A program made the position numbers and the translations under genes. A DNA stretch of 64,000 bases, from the NCBI RefSeq assembly GCF_024295805.1, contig NZ_JANCLX010000040.1, positions 1-64,000 on the forward strand, written 5' to 3'. Source of the stretch: Streptomyces cucumeris. Lineage in GTDB: Bacteria > Actinomycetota > Actinomycetes > Streptomycetales > Streptomycetaceae. Below the pieces are notes generated by a model that worked only from the letters and a program-made list of their open reading frames with translations, searched no databases and was not told the origin of the DNA. Shown here piece by piece: positions 41,287 through 53,200 of this stretch (position 1 is its first letter; each line of letters begins with the position of its first letter).

Positions 41287-44200
41287 GAGCTCCTCTGTGG
41301 GGTGTACGTAGGGTCGTCCAGTATGCGGCGCAGGTCCTCGGCCAGGGAGCCGGACGGCTCCAGGCCGCGTGTGCGGAACCAGTCGTCGATCAGGCGTCGC
41401 AGCAGTTCCGGGGTCAATTCCTCCGAGGTGTCGAGTACGGTGCCGGATCCCAGCGCCGCCAGGAGGTCCAGCACATCGCCCAGCGTGCCACGGTGGTCCG
41501 CGAACCAGGCCGCCGCCTCCGGGTCACCGGGCCCGTCGGCCTGTCCGTCGTCCCGGACTCCGGTCGGCCAGCCGGCGGTGTCCAGGACGTGTTCGTCGGG
41601 GAACCGGCCGTCGGTGGCCACGTTCGCGCGCAGCTCTGCCTCGGTCAGCGGGGCGATGTGCCAGTAGCGGCTCCAGTTGTCGATGTAGTCGAGCTCCGGC
41701 GACTCGGGGGTACCGCGCTCACGCAGGTGATCGAGGATGAGCTGGGAGGCCGCCATGATCTCGTGCAGCGAGTGGTGGCCCACCGACAGCATCTCCGCCA
41801 TCAGGGCGACCCGCACCAGGCCGAGGTCGATGTCCAGCCCCCATGCGTCGCGCATCTTCACGGCCTGCATCATCAGCCGGTAGGACGAACCCGAGGTCCC
41901 GGCCCGTACGAGGCCACCGGTGGCTTCGGCATCCGACTGCAGACGGCTGCCCATGGCCAGGTTCCAGCGGTTCCGGCCCGGGATCCACGGGACACCGTCA
42001 TCCGGCATCAGTGCCCGCTCCGCGTCGCTCAGCTCCGGCCGGACGTCCTCCTGGGCCACCGGCACCCGCAGCATGCGCTCCGCGTCGGCGAGCAGCCGCG
42101 CCTGGTCGGCGGGCGGCAGTCCGCGGGCCTGTTCCCGCAGTTGCTCGTAGGCCGCCATGGTGCTGGAGGGCAGCCGGTCGCCGCGCTCGGCGTGGATGAG
42201 CGGCGGATCGGGGTCCGGACTGCCGAGCAGACCGGAGATGGTCCGGGCGCCGACCCACAGCAGCCCCATGCGCTCCCGCAGGTTGCCCGACTCGACCACC
42301 GCCAGCAACTGGTCCCGTCCGGTGCCCACCGTGCCGTCGACGGTGAAGTCGGCCGAGCCGAGCCCCTGCCAGACATCGGCCGCCACGGCCCGGTCCCATA
42401 CGGCGCGCACCATGACCTCGAGCTGGTCGTTGGCGGCCTCGTGGTCGCCGAGGTACCAGCCGAGCCGTTCCTCGAAGCGCTCGCCCTCCTCCAGGTACCG
42501 GATACGCGCCTGGATCCACTCGGGCGCGCGCTCCCCGGCGTTGCGGCGGTCGTCCGCGGTGCGCCCCCCGAGCCAGCGCCGTACGGAGTCGGGCGCGGCG
42601 GTGAGGGCATCGGTGACCCGGCGCAGCACCTGCTGGTCGGGGCTCTCCTCGGGACCGTGCGGAAGTCCCGCGAGGGAACGGTCGCCGTCGAGGACGAGGA
42701 GGGCGCTGTCGTCCGTCCCTCCCCCGCCGTAGGTGTCCACGGAACCGTCCTCGCCCACCACGGCCACGCCGACGCCCAGCTCGCGGGCGGCCGTCGCCGC
42801 GAACGCCCGGGCCGTCGGCTCCTGTTCGGCCACTCCGTACGAGGGGTCGGCCAGGGCGAGACGGAACCTCTGGATGGGGCTCAGGGTGACGTCCGCGGCG
42901 GGAATCACATCGCCGAGGAGGGCTCCCTGCATACGCTGTGCGGCGGTCAGTTGCACACCGGCGGATTCGAGCAGACTCAGCGGGAGCTGCCTGTCACGGT
43001 CCAGCGGGGGCAGGGCGACATCGGACAGGTCCACGTCGGTGATGTGCCGCGCCAGCCAGTCGCGGAAGGAGTCGGCCGAGTCGACCCCGGCGGCCTCGAG
43101 CGCCGCGGGAGCCGCGTACCGGAGGGTGAACAGCAGGGCGTCGACGGGCCGGTCGCCGTCTTCCGGTGACGCGTGCAGCGCGTAGGGGACACCGTCGAGC
43201 TGGGCGGCGTACGGTCCGGTGCGCCGGTACCCGGCCACGCTCGCGGTGGTGTCCTGCGCGTCGGCGGGAGACCCGGATCCGGGCTCGTCGTCGGGCTCGC
43301 CGCCGGCCGGGGCGGCGGTGTTGTGGAACGCCACGTCCGGGTAGGACGGCATCTCCTCCAGGTCGTACCTGCCGTAATCCAGTCCCGTGTCCGGGTCTTT
43401 CTCCGCCGTCCGGTCGGTGATCAGGAACGGGGTGCCCGGCGGATACAGCACCTCTTCCTCATGCGGCCATTTGGAGAAGGGTGCGATGTTCCGCCCGGAC
43501 GAATGGGGGACGTGTGCCAGCACCGGGTGGGTGCGGCCCTCCGTGTCCTCTTCGCTCCGCATGAAGTCCATGGCCGTGTCCTCGTCGCGGCTGGTGCTGC
43601 GGAACCGGGGCATGAACAGCGTGTCGGCGGTCAGCAGCGGCGAGTCCGCGGGTACCTCGGCCACCGCTCCGGCACTCCAGCCTCCCCACCACACCGGCCC
43701 GTTGACGGGCGGCAGCAGTTCCAGGGCTTCCACGGCCATCTCGACATGGTGGGGAAGCTGTTGGTACAGACGGTCCGCAGCCGCGAACACCTGGCGCCGG
43801 AGCGCCACGAGGCGCGGGTCCAGCGGATCGGGATCCCCGGACTCCGTCAACGGCTTCAGCCCATCGACCGCTTGGCTGAACAACGGATCGGCGGCCAGCG
43901 TCAGCGGCACCTCCGCCTCGTCGCTCCGCCGCAGGTCCAGCGCCATCTGCCAGGCCCGCCGCCGGACCATCCAACGGCCGACGGCATCGCCGAAGCGACC
44001 ACCGGTGACATAGGTCTTGAGCAGTTTGTGGTCCGCGGCCGTGTAGAGGTACAGCGCCGTCAGATGCCCTGGTGTCAGCCGGGCCAGCGCCTCCATACCC
44101 TCTTCCCCGTACTCCCCGAGCCACTGCCGAGCGGCTGCGTACCGGTCGAAGTCGCTCACGGCGCCACGTGTCTCCGCCGCGGCCTCGAACTCCTGGCTGA

Positions 44201-47200
44201 TCGACTCGGCGACCGGGGTGCCGTCCTCGGTGGTGAGGTTCACTTCGCGCTCGTACAGCGTGCGATGAGGCAGCTGCGGGCCGAAGGCCAGCGTGCGCTC
44301 GGCCCACTGGTGGAGACGCGCGCCCTCCTGGGCGAGCGCGGTGCGCTCCGCGGCGTCGCCCACGCCGACGAGGTGCGAGGTGCGCAGCACCTCCTGGAGC
44401 GAATTGCTCCCCGTCAGGATGGCCCAGGTCATCAGCGCCTTGCGGAACTCCAGCAGCTCCGCGTGGTCGGTCCCGATCGCCCGGTACGCCTGGAGCATCC
44501 CCCCGACGGGTGCCGACAGCCCGCCGACGTGCCGGAAGCCGCGCAGATCGTGTGCCTCCCGGTAGGTCCCCCCACCGTGTTGCTGCGGCCGCTCCGGCCA
44601 CGGCAGGGCGATGCTGCCGGGAAGGGTGTTGCTCAGGGAGGCGGGTCCATCGCCGTACGCGGCGGTGGCGAATGCGTTCAGCAGATCGGACAGGGACGGC
44701 CGCGACTGGAGGAAGCGACGGACCGCGCCCGGCTGCCGGAGCCAGCGCCCGGCCGCCGGTTCCTGGAAGAACGCACGGTCCGCCGCCGCTGGTCCGTGCC
44801 GCCGGGCCAGGAAGTCGTGGAGCTGGCGGATGGCATGGACGACGGCCTCCGTGATCGCCGGGTCGGCGAGCAACGTCTCGGCGAGTTCGGCCTCGTACTC
44901 GACACTGAGCAGGCGCCATTCCCGCTGCCCGTAGTACGAGGCGAACCGCACCGCTTCGGCCGAGCCCGCCACCCGCCACCCGGGCACACTCCAGGCGTTC
45001 GTGCCGGTCCCGGTGGCCGTGGGAACGGTGGCGGGGACCACGGGGTCCAACGCCGTGCCGCCCAGCGCGGCCGGCCGACTCGGGCGGACGCGCTGCCAGG
45101 TCGTGGGGTGGCCGTCCGCGTCCTCCAGGAGGTGGATGACGGCGGCGCCATCCTCTTCGGAAGGGGTCACCGCGACCGTGCCGGTGTTGATGTACACGTC
45201 GAGACCGGTGACATCGGCGACGGCCTGGGCGCGGCGGATGGCCTGTTCTGCGCTGTCGCCGTCGGGCACGGTTCCGGTGGCGCACGACAGGATCGTGACG
45301 CTGGTGAAGCCGGCGGCGGCCAGGTCGGCGCCGCCGAGCAGCCGGGCCACGGCCTCGCCGTCCCCATCGGTGGCTCCGCCGTTCTCGTGCGCCAGCGCGT
45401 AGCCGCTCTCGCTGCCGTGGGAGGCGAAGAAGAACGTACCGGCGGCAGTGGTGGGGAGCGGGACCTTCCGGGCGGTCCGTTCGCCGCCCGGTCCCCTGCT
45501 CCACTCGGTGTAGTGGGTGGCTTCGGGGAGACGGGCGTAGGCACCCTCGCGCAGCGCCCAGTCGTCAGGGGAGAACGACGCCTTGCCCACGACACGTCCA
45601 CCCGCGCGGATCTCCTGGACCGTCAGTGCGTCCGCGGAGGTCCCGGTGGGCTGCTCCGCCCACGGGCTGTTCCAGTAGCCGGAGGCCGGGTAGGCGGGAG
45701 GCCCGGAGCGCGCCGGCGGGGCGGCGAGTGCCTGACGGGTGGCGGTGGTCTCGGCGAGCAGGACATGTTCGTAGCGGCGGCCGGACACGGGGTCGACGCG
45801 CAGCGAGCGTTCGCGCACCGTGAAGTCTGCGTGACGGGGATACGCGACCGGCGTGCGCTCCGGGTCCCCGGAGAAGGTGGCGATGTCCCGTCCGGAGGAG
45901 CGCTCCACCTCGAAGACCACCGGATGGTGGCCGGGGACCTCGGCGCCGAGGGCCCACAGCTCTCCCAGCGCGGTCTCCCTGGACCGGCGCGTCAGGTGGA
46001 ACGGCGAGGTACTGACCTCGTCCAGCGTTCCCGGGGGTGCTGCGTCCCCGTCGCCCTGCGGGAGTTCACCGGGCAGCCAGTCGGACCACCACACCGTCGC
46101 CCCGGCGGGCGGCAGTACGGCGAGTGCCTCGGAGGCGAGGCCGATGTGCAGGCGCAGCTCGGCCTGGAGTGCGGGCAGGATCTGGGTGGCCCGCTGGTAC
46201 GCGGCCTGGAGCAGCGTGGCGAGCCGTTCGGCCCGGTCGCCGGCGGACTCGGGGATGGCCCGGGCAGCGGTGGCGAGATCACGGATGGTCCGGTCGCGCA
46301 GCAGCAGTGTGGGGAGGGCGGGCAGGCCGGAGCGGAACTCACGCGCGAGGACGTTCATGATGAGCGTCGCCGAGGCGTGGGAGGAGTCCCGGGAGAAGAG
46401 GGGGGCGTCCGGACCGTCGAGGAGGCGCAGTGCGGCGATGTGGGCGGTGTCGAGCCCGGTGAGGGCGTCGCCGTGCTGCCGGTGCCAGTCGAGCAGCGCC
46501 TTCTCCCGCGGCAGCAGGGTGGAGGTGCCGGATTCGGTGTCCGTCAGCAGCAGTCGCTCGATGCGCCGCACGACATCCGCGACGCCGTCCGCCCGCGCAA
46601 CCGTGCCGTCGGTGCCCGCGGGAACCTGACCGGTGTGCGCGCCGGCGAGACGCCGGTGCGGCAGCCGCAGGGCGTCGGCGGCGGCAGTGGAGTCGCCGGT
46701 CCGGCGGCGGGGGGCGAGTTCACGGTCGGCCCACAGGTAGAGGTGCACCGCGTCCCCCAGGGTCGCGGCCCGCTCGGTGGCGTCCCCGAGGCCGAGGGTG
46801 TGGGTGGCGGGGAGGATCTCGATCAGGGAGTGGCGGCCGACGGGCAGCAGCCAGCCGAGGACCGCCTCGCGGAACGCCATCACATCGGATGGCTCTGTTC
46901 CGGGGAGTTCCCGGTAGCGCGCCAGCGCGTCGCGGGCGAGGCCGGCGGGACCGTGCGCCAGGGGGAGGCCGCGGCCGATGTGGAGGTCCTGGTACAGGTT
47001 GCCTTCCCGCCGGAGCGGTGCCGGATCGTGGAAGTGGTCGTGGAGTCCGGCCGCGCGGGCGTACGCGGCCATCAGCTCCGGCAGTGAGGCCCCGCCCGCG
47101 GGGTCCAGCAGCCGGTCCAGCGCGGCGGTGTGGTCGAAGGATCCGTCCTCGCCGGGCGCGAAGAAGGTCCTCACCGCGGCGGTGTCACCGCCCGGTTCGG

Positions 47201-50200
47201 TCGCGAGGTGCCGGCGCAGGGCGCGGACCGCGGCACGGGCCGCCGCGATGACCCGGGGGTCCGAGGCCAGGGCCCGCCCGAGCGCGCGTTCGTACCCACG
47301 GCTCAGCTCGGACCAGCGCGCGTCGTCGTACAGGCCGCTGAAGCTGTCGGCGTCCGGCCACGGATCGTGCGGCCGGGCAGCGGCGGTGTCGGGCGAGGGG
47401 CTCACCGGGACGGAGGGAGCGGTCCGGGGCGACTGCCCGACGCCGGGGGTGGTGAAGGTCGCCGACCCCTGGGGCAGGGGCACGGTCGTGTCGCCCTGGG
47501 CCCAGCTTGCGTCCGCGGAGGACCGGGTACTCGTCGACTCGCCTGCGTTCCGGGCGAGTGAGGAGCGCTCGGGATCGGTGTGGCTGGTGACACCGGTCGA
47601 CGTGCCGTCGGGTGCGATGACGGCGTGGGTCACGGTTTCGCGGTTCCACGTCCCGGCCGGGGTTCCGGCAGGCAGCTCCCGCAAAGTCACATGCGTGTAC
47701 CGGACCTTGTGCTTCTGGTCCCAGCGGATCTCCCGCCGCACCACCTGCAAGGTGGTCTCAACGGGATACAGCGCCTGCTGCCACCCGGGGATCCGGGCGA
47801 ACGGCGTGATGGACCGCGCGGAGGACGCCTGTACCTCGTACAGGGCGTGGCGCTGCTGCCCCTGCTGCGCGTCAGCCGCCACCAAGGTGGTCACGGCGGA
47901 TTCAGCCGAGGTCGAGTTGGCCCTGAAGGACGCGCGTACGAAGGTGAGGCCGGGGAGGGTGGTGCCCACTGACTCCGGGCCCGCCCAGTACACGCTGCCG
48001 CCCATGGGCGGCAGCAGGGCCAGCGCCTCCCGCGCCATGCGCCGGTGGATGGCCAGTTCCCCGTGGATGTCGACGGCGAGTGCCTCGGCGACGACCGAGG
48101 CCTGCTGCCGGAGGGTGGTCAGCCATGCCGCCCGGTCGTGGGCCGTGGCGGGGAGTTGCCTGGCCTGCCGCACCAGCGAACGGAACTCCCGGTCGCGCAG
48201 GAGCAGCAGCGGGAAGTGGCTCTCGGCCCCGCCGGCGAGGAAGCCCTGCGTGGTCAGGGCCACCAGGGCGTTGCGGAGGTGCCCCAGTGCGTCCGGGCCG
48301 TCGATGTACTGCGGCTCGAACAGCCGGACGTCGGGGCCGCCGGCCAGGTAGAGCGCGGGAATGTGCGCGGCGGTGAGCCCGTCGGGCTGTGTGCGGGTGT
48401 CCTGCCGCAGCAGCCACATACGCAGGGCGGCACGCCGCTCCTGCCCCGCCGCCGCCGTGGGCCAGGGCAGCGTCTCCAGGTCCTGAGCGGTCCAGGGGCC
48501 GCCCGGCACACCGGTGAGCTTGATGATCGCGGCGGTCTCTGCGGCGTTGCCCGTGAGCCAGGGGGTGAGCCACTGGGTGCTCCGCTGGTACATCCGGTGG
48601 TGAGGCAGCAGCGGCTGCCCGGTCAGCGCGGTGTCGCCGCCGGTCCCGGCAGCCGATGTGGGTCCGGGGGTGATGCGGTGCCGGGGCCGGAAGGCGGTGT
48701 CGGCCCAGGTGTAGAGCTGGACCGCGTCGACGTCCGCCGGGCGCGGCTCTGCCTCACCACGCACCTCGACCTGGTGAGCGGCCTCGACCAGTTCGGCCAG
48801 CGAATGGTTCCCGTGGTGCAGATGGAGTGCGAACAAGGCGTTCCGCAGCCCCAGCAGCAGGCCCGGCTCGGTGTAGGGCAGCCCGCGGAACGCCCACAGC
48901 AGCCACTCCACACCCGCTGCCCGGCCGTCGGCGGCGCGGTGACCGAGACCTCGGTGCAGTTCGCGGAACCCGAGGTCGTTCCGGGGGTGCGGGACCGGTA
49001 CAGGTTCCGTGGTGGGCATCTGAAAGAGATTCACGTCCGGGCGGTCCCGCCACAGTCCCCGGAGCGAACGGTCCTCGCCCCGGCCGCTGTGCGCATAGGC
49101 GGCCACGACGAGGGCGCTCATCAGCTCCGGCACGGTGGCCGCCGACCCGTCGTCGAGGAGGAACGCCGTGCCGTCCTCGATCCCGCCGTCCGTGGTGAGG
49201 CCCGGTGTGAAGGCGAGCGTGGCCGCGCGGGCGCCGAGGTGGCGCGCCAGATAGGCGTGCAGGGTGCGGACGGCCGCGCGTGCCGCCGTCAGCACGGCGG
49301 GATCGGCGGCCAGTGCCCGGCCCAGGGCCTTCTCGTACTCCTCGCTCGTCCGCCACCAGCGCGGGTCCGCGTAGAAGGATCCGAACCCGGACCGGTTCCC
49401 GGTCGCGGGGGCGGCCGGGGGCGCGGCGGGCAACGGCGCGGCGTGGTGCTCCTCGACCCTGATCAGTTCGTACTCGACGCCCTCCTCGGTGCTCTTGACG
49501 GCACGGGTGAGGACGCGGAAGGTCGCGCCGGGCGGGGAGAGGACCTCCTTCTCGTGAGGGTAACGGGAGAACATGGTGATCTCCCTGCCCGTCGACTTGC
49601 CGACTTCGACCATCGCCCGGTGGGATCCCGACGGCAACGGCCTGTTCCTCAGCACGAACCTCATCGCCCCGTGCCGGGTCAGGGACGTGCTGCGGAAGAA
49701 GGGCATCGTCAGCAGATCGGCGCCGTACAGCGGTGACGGGGGCACCGGCCCCTCCAGCGGGCCGGGGACACCACGGTCGCCCCACCAGGTGGTGCGGTTG
49801 ACCGGCGGCAGTATCTCCAGTGCCTCCGCGGCCATTTCGATGTGCAGCTTCAGCTGGGGAAGGAGCCGGTCGGAGATCCCGTCGAGCGTGCGCCGCAACC
49901 GCGCCAGCTCGGGGCCGGGAGCCAGGTCGGGCAGGGCCTCGAGTCGGGCCCACAGCTCGGAGAAGCCTGGCTGGGTGCGCAGTGTCACCGGCACGATGCT
50001 CTTCAGACGCCTCGAGTCCGCCCACCCCTTCTTGACGAGCTTCCAGGCGGCTGCCCGCACCATCCAGCGGGTTACGCCCTCACCGAACCTCTCCCCGTTC
50101 AGCAAGGTCTTCATGAGCTGGTAGTCGGACGAGCTGTAGAGGTAGAGAGCCGTGATGTGGGGGCGTTGCACATTCAGCAGCGCCTCGCGGCCCTGTTCCC

Positions 50201-53200
50201 CGTACTGCTGCAGCCACTCGTCCAGCGCCGTCCGGTTGCCGGTGCCGGCGAGAACATCCCCGGGGTTGTCCGACATGGCGTCATCGAGCATCGCCATCAG
50301 ATGGTCAGGGATGGCGAGAGTCCCGGTCTCGTCCCGGGTGAACGACATCGTCGCGTCGTACAGGTCCAGGTGAGGAAGATCCAGCTTATCCAGGAGATCA
50401 GGCTGGTGAATACTCTGGTCGACGACCGCCCAGGGGACGAGGTGGTTCCTGACCCACTGTTGTGTCCGCACCGCGTCCCGTCCCGTCGCGATGCGTTCCT
50501 CGGACTCACCCAAGCCGACGAAGTGCGACGCACGCAGGGCCTCGTGCAGCGAGTGCAGTTCCTTCGTCACGGTCCAGGCGATCACCGCGTTGCGGAAGTC
50601 GTTCAGCTCCTGCCTGGACGCCCCGGTCAGCGCGAAGCTCTGCAACAGCCACAGCGCCGGCCCGTTCAGGCCCCCCACCTGGCGGAAGCCCCGCTCGTCG
50701 TAGCGGTTCCGGTTCACACCGGTGGCGCCCAGGCGTATGGGGTGTCCCGCAAAGCCGATCTGACCGGGCAGAGCCCGGCCGAGGGTCATCGGCGCGGCGG
50801 TGTTGGTGAAGGCGGCGTCCATGAACGCGCGCATCAGCTCGTCCAACGAGGCTGTGGAGCCGGACCCCACAAGCCGCCTGACACTGCCCCGCTTCGGATC
50901 GTGCGGTGCGAGGAACGCCTGATCCGCCACCAGTGGGCCGTAATACGTGGAGAAGAAGTCGCGGAGGCGCCCGACAGCCTGCCGTGCGGCGGTGACCACC
51001 TTCGGATCCTCGGCGAGCGCCTGCGCCACCGCGAATTCGAATTCCAGGCTGAGGCGCCGCCACTTCAGGTCACGGTAATAGCCGGTGAACCGGGGGGTGT
51101 CCGGGGAACCGGTGATCTTCCAGGACGCGATCTGCCATGAACGGTCCACGGAGTCCGGGTCATTGAACTGCCAGGGCTCCGGGTAGGCGATGTCCGGGTC
51201 GGCCGGTGTGGTGTCCGCAGAGGTCACGGCCGCGGGAACCGTCCCTGATCCCGCGCTCCCCGGCGGATGTTCCGTCACCCACTCCGTACGTCGGCCCTGC
51301 GCATCCTCCAGCAGATGAATACGTGCCGGACCACCCTCCGACGGCGCCGTCACCGCGACCCGGCCCGTGGCCATATGCACCGTCAGACCTGACACCTCAG
51401 CGATCCGCCGAGCCCGCGCCCGCGCGCCGGCAGCCCCTCCGGGACCACACGCCAGCACCGTCACGCTGCGGAAACCACGACCCCGCGCACCCGCCGACAA
51501 CCGGCCGACGTACGAGCCGTCATCGCGACGCACCCCACCGTCGGCGGTGGTCAGAGCGAAGCCGTTCGCCCCACCGTGCGAGGCGAAGAAGAACGTCCCC
51601 CCTGCCGAGCCGCCACCGGGCAGCCGACCGGTCCGCGCAACCAGCGCGCCCGACCCGTCCCGCTCCCATGCGACGAAGTCCGAAGCCTGGTCCAACCGGC
51701 CATAGCCCTCACGCCGCGCCGCCCAGTCACCCTCGTCGAACGACACCGAACCCACCACACGGCCGTCCGTGCCGCGCACCTCACGCACCACCGGCACCGG
51801 CTCGGCGGAGTCGGGTTCAGCCGGAACACCGGGAGCGGCATCGAGCTCCTGGACGACGCGGTCCTCGACAGCCTCCTCGACCGTGATGGACTCGTAGCGG
51901 AGATCGCTCTCCTTGTCGTGCATCAGTGACCTGCCGGTGACCCGGAAGACCTTCCCGGGCGGATACAGCGCCTCGTCCTCGACGGGATAGGCGGAGAACG
52001 GCCCCATGTCGCGGCCCGTGGAGTCCCGGACCTCGACCAGCACCCGGTGCGAGTCCTCCGGCGCGCGCCTGCTGCTCAGCGCGAACCGCAGCGCCGCGTG
52101 CCTGGCCTGCGAAGTGCTGCGGAAGAACGGGACGGAGATGGTCCCGACACCGTAGAGCGGACCGTTCACCGGCTCGTCGTACAGGCCGCCGGGCGCACCG
52201 CGGTCGCCCCACCACACCGTGCGGTCGACCGGAGGCAGCAACTCCAGCGCCTCGATCGCCATGTCGATGTGCAACGGCAACTCGGCGTACAGCCGGTCCG
52301 CCATCCGCTCCAGCCGCTGTCGACGCCTCGACAGTGCGGGACTGGGAGTGCTCAAGCTGTCCAGGGTCCGCAGCTCCGCGAAGAGGTCGCGGAAATGGGG
52401 CTGATTGCGCAGCGTGGTCGGAAGGGTGGTGATCTCATCGCTCCGCACCGACTTGGCGACCATCGACCAGACGCTGTGCCGCAGCAGATACCGCCCCATC
52501 GCGGCTCCGAGCCGTTCCCCGTTGAGCAGCGCCTTCATCAGCCGGTAGTCGGGCGAACTGTAGAGGTAGAGGGCGGTGAGATGCGCGGGGGTCAGCCGCT
52601 TCAACGTCTCCATGCCCTGCGGCCCGTACTTCTGGAGCCATGAGCCGAGTCGCTCGGCCCTGCTCCCGGGCTTGGCGGACAGCGAGCCCTCGATCGCCTT
52701 GTCGACCATGCCGACGAGGTCGGACGGCAGATCGGCACCACGGGTGATCCTGTGGGAGTAGGTCATCCGCTCGCCGTACAGGGCCTGATGCGGCGGCAAT
52801 GGAGCGTCCGGCACATCCGCGAGCCCGAAGGCGGTGTGCGCCCAGATGTGGAGCCGTGCCCCGTCGTCACCGACCGCGGCACGTTCAGCCGCATCCCCCA
52901 CACCCATACGGTGCGACGCACGCAGGATCTCCGACAACGACTGCAGATCCGCCGGAACCATCCACGCCATCACAGCGCCACGGAACTCCCGCAACTCCTC
53001 CGCCGACGCACCCAGATCCCGGTACACCTCCAACAGCCGCGACGCCGGACCCCACACACCATCCACACGGCGCCGACCACGCTCGTCGTGCACCTCCCGG
53101 TAAGCGCTCCCCGCCACGAACCGCCCACGGCCCGTACCGGATCCGGAGGATGCCTCCCGCACACCGGCGGGCATGTCACCACTCGCGTACACCGCACGCG

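Noticed and set aside
43173..47087. 1,304-codon plus-strand open frame inside the giant gene
   Set aside because: Antisense mirror of the giant frame with no recognisable domain; the minus-strand frame has repeated, conserved motifs here.
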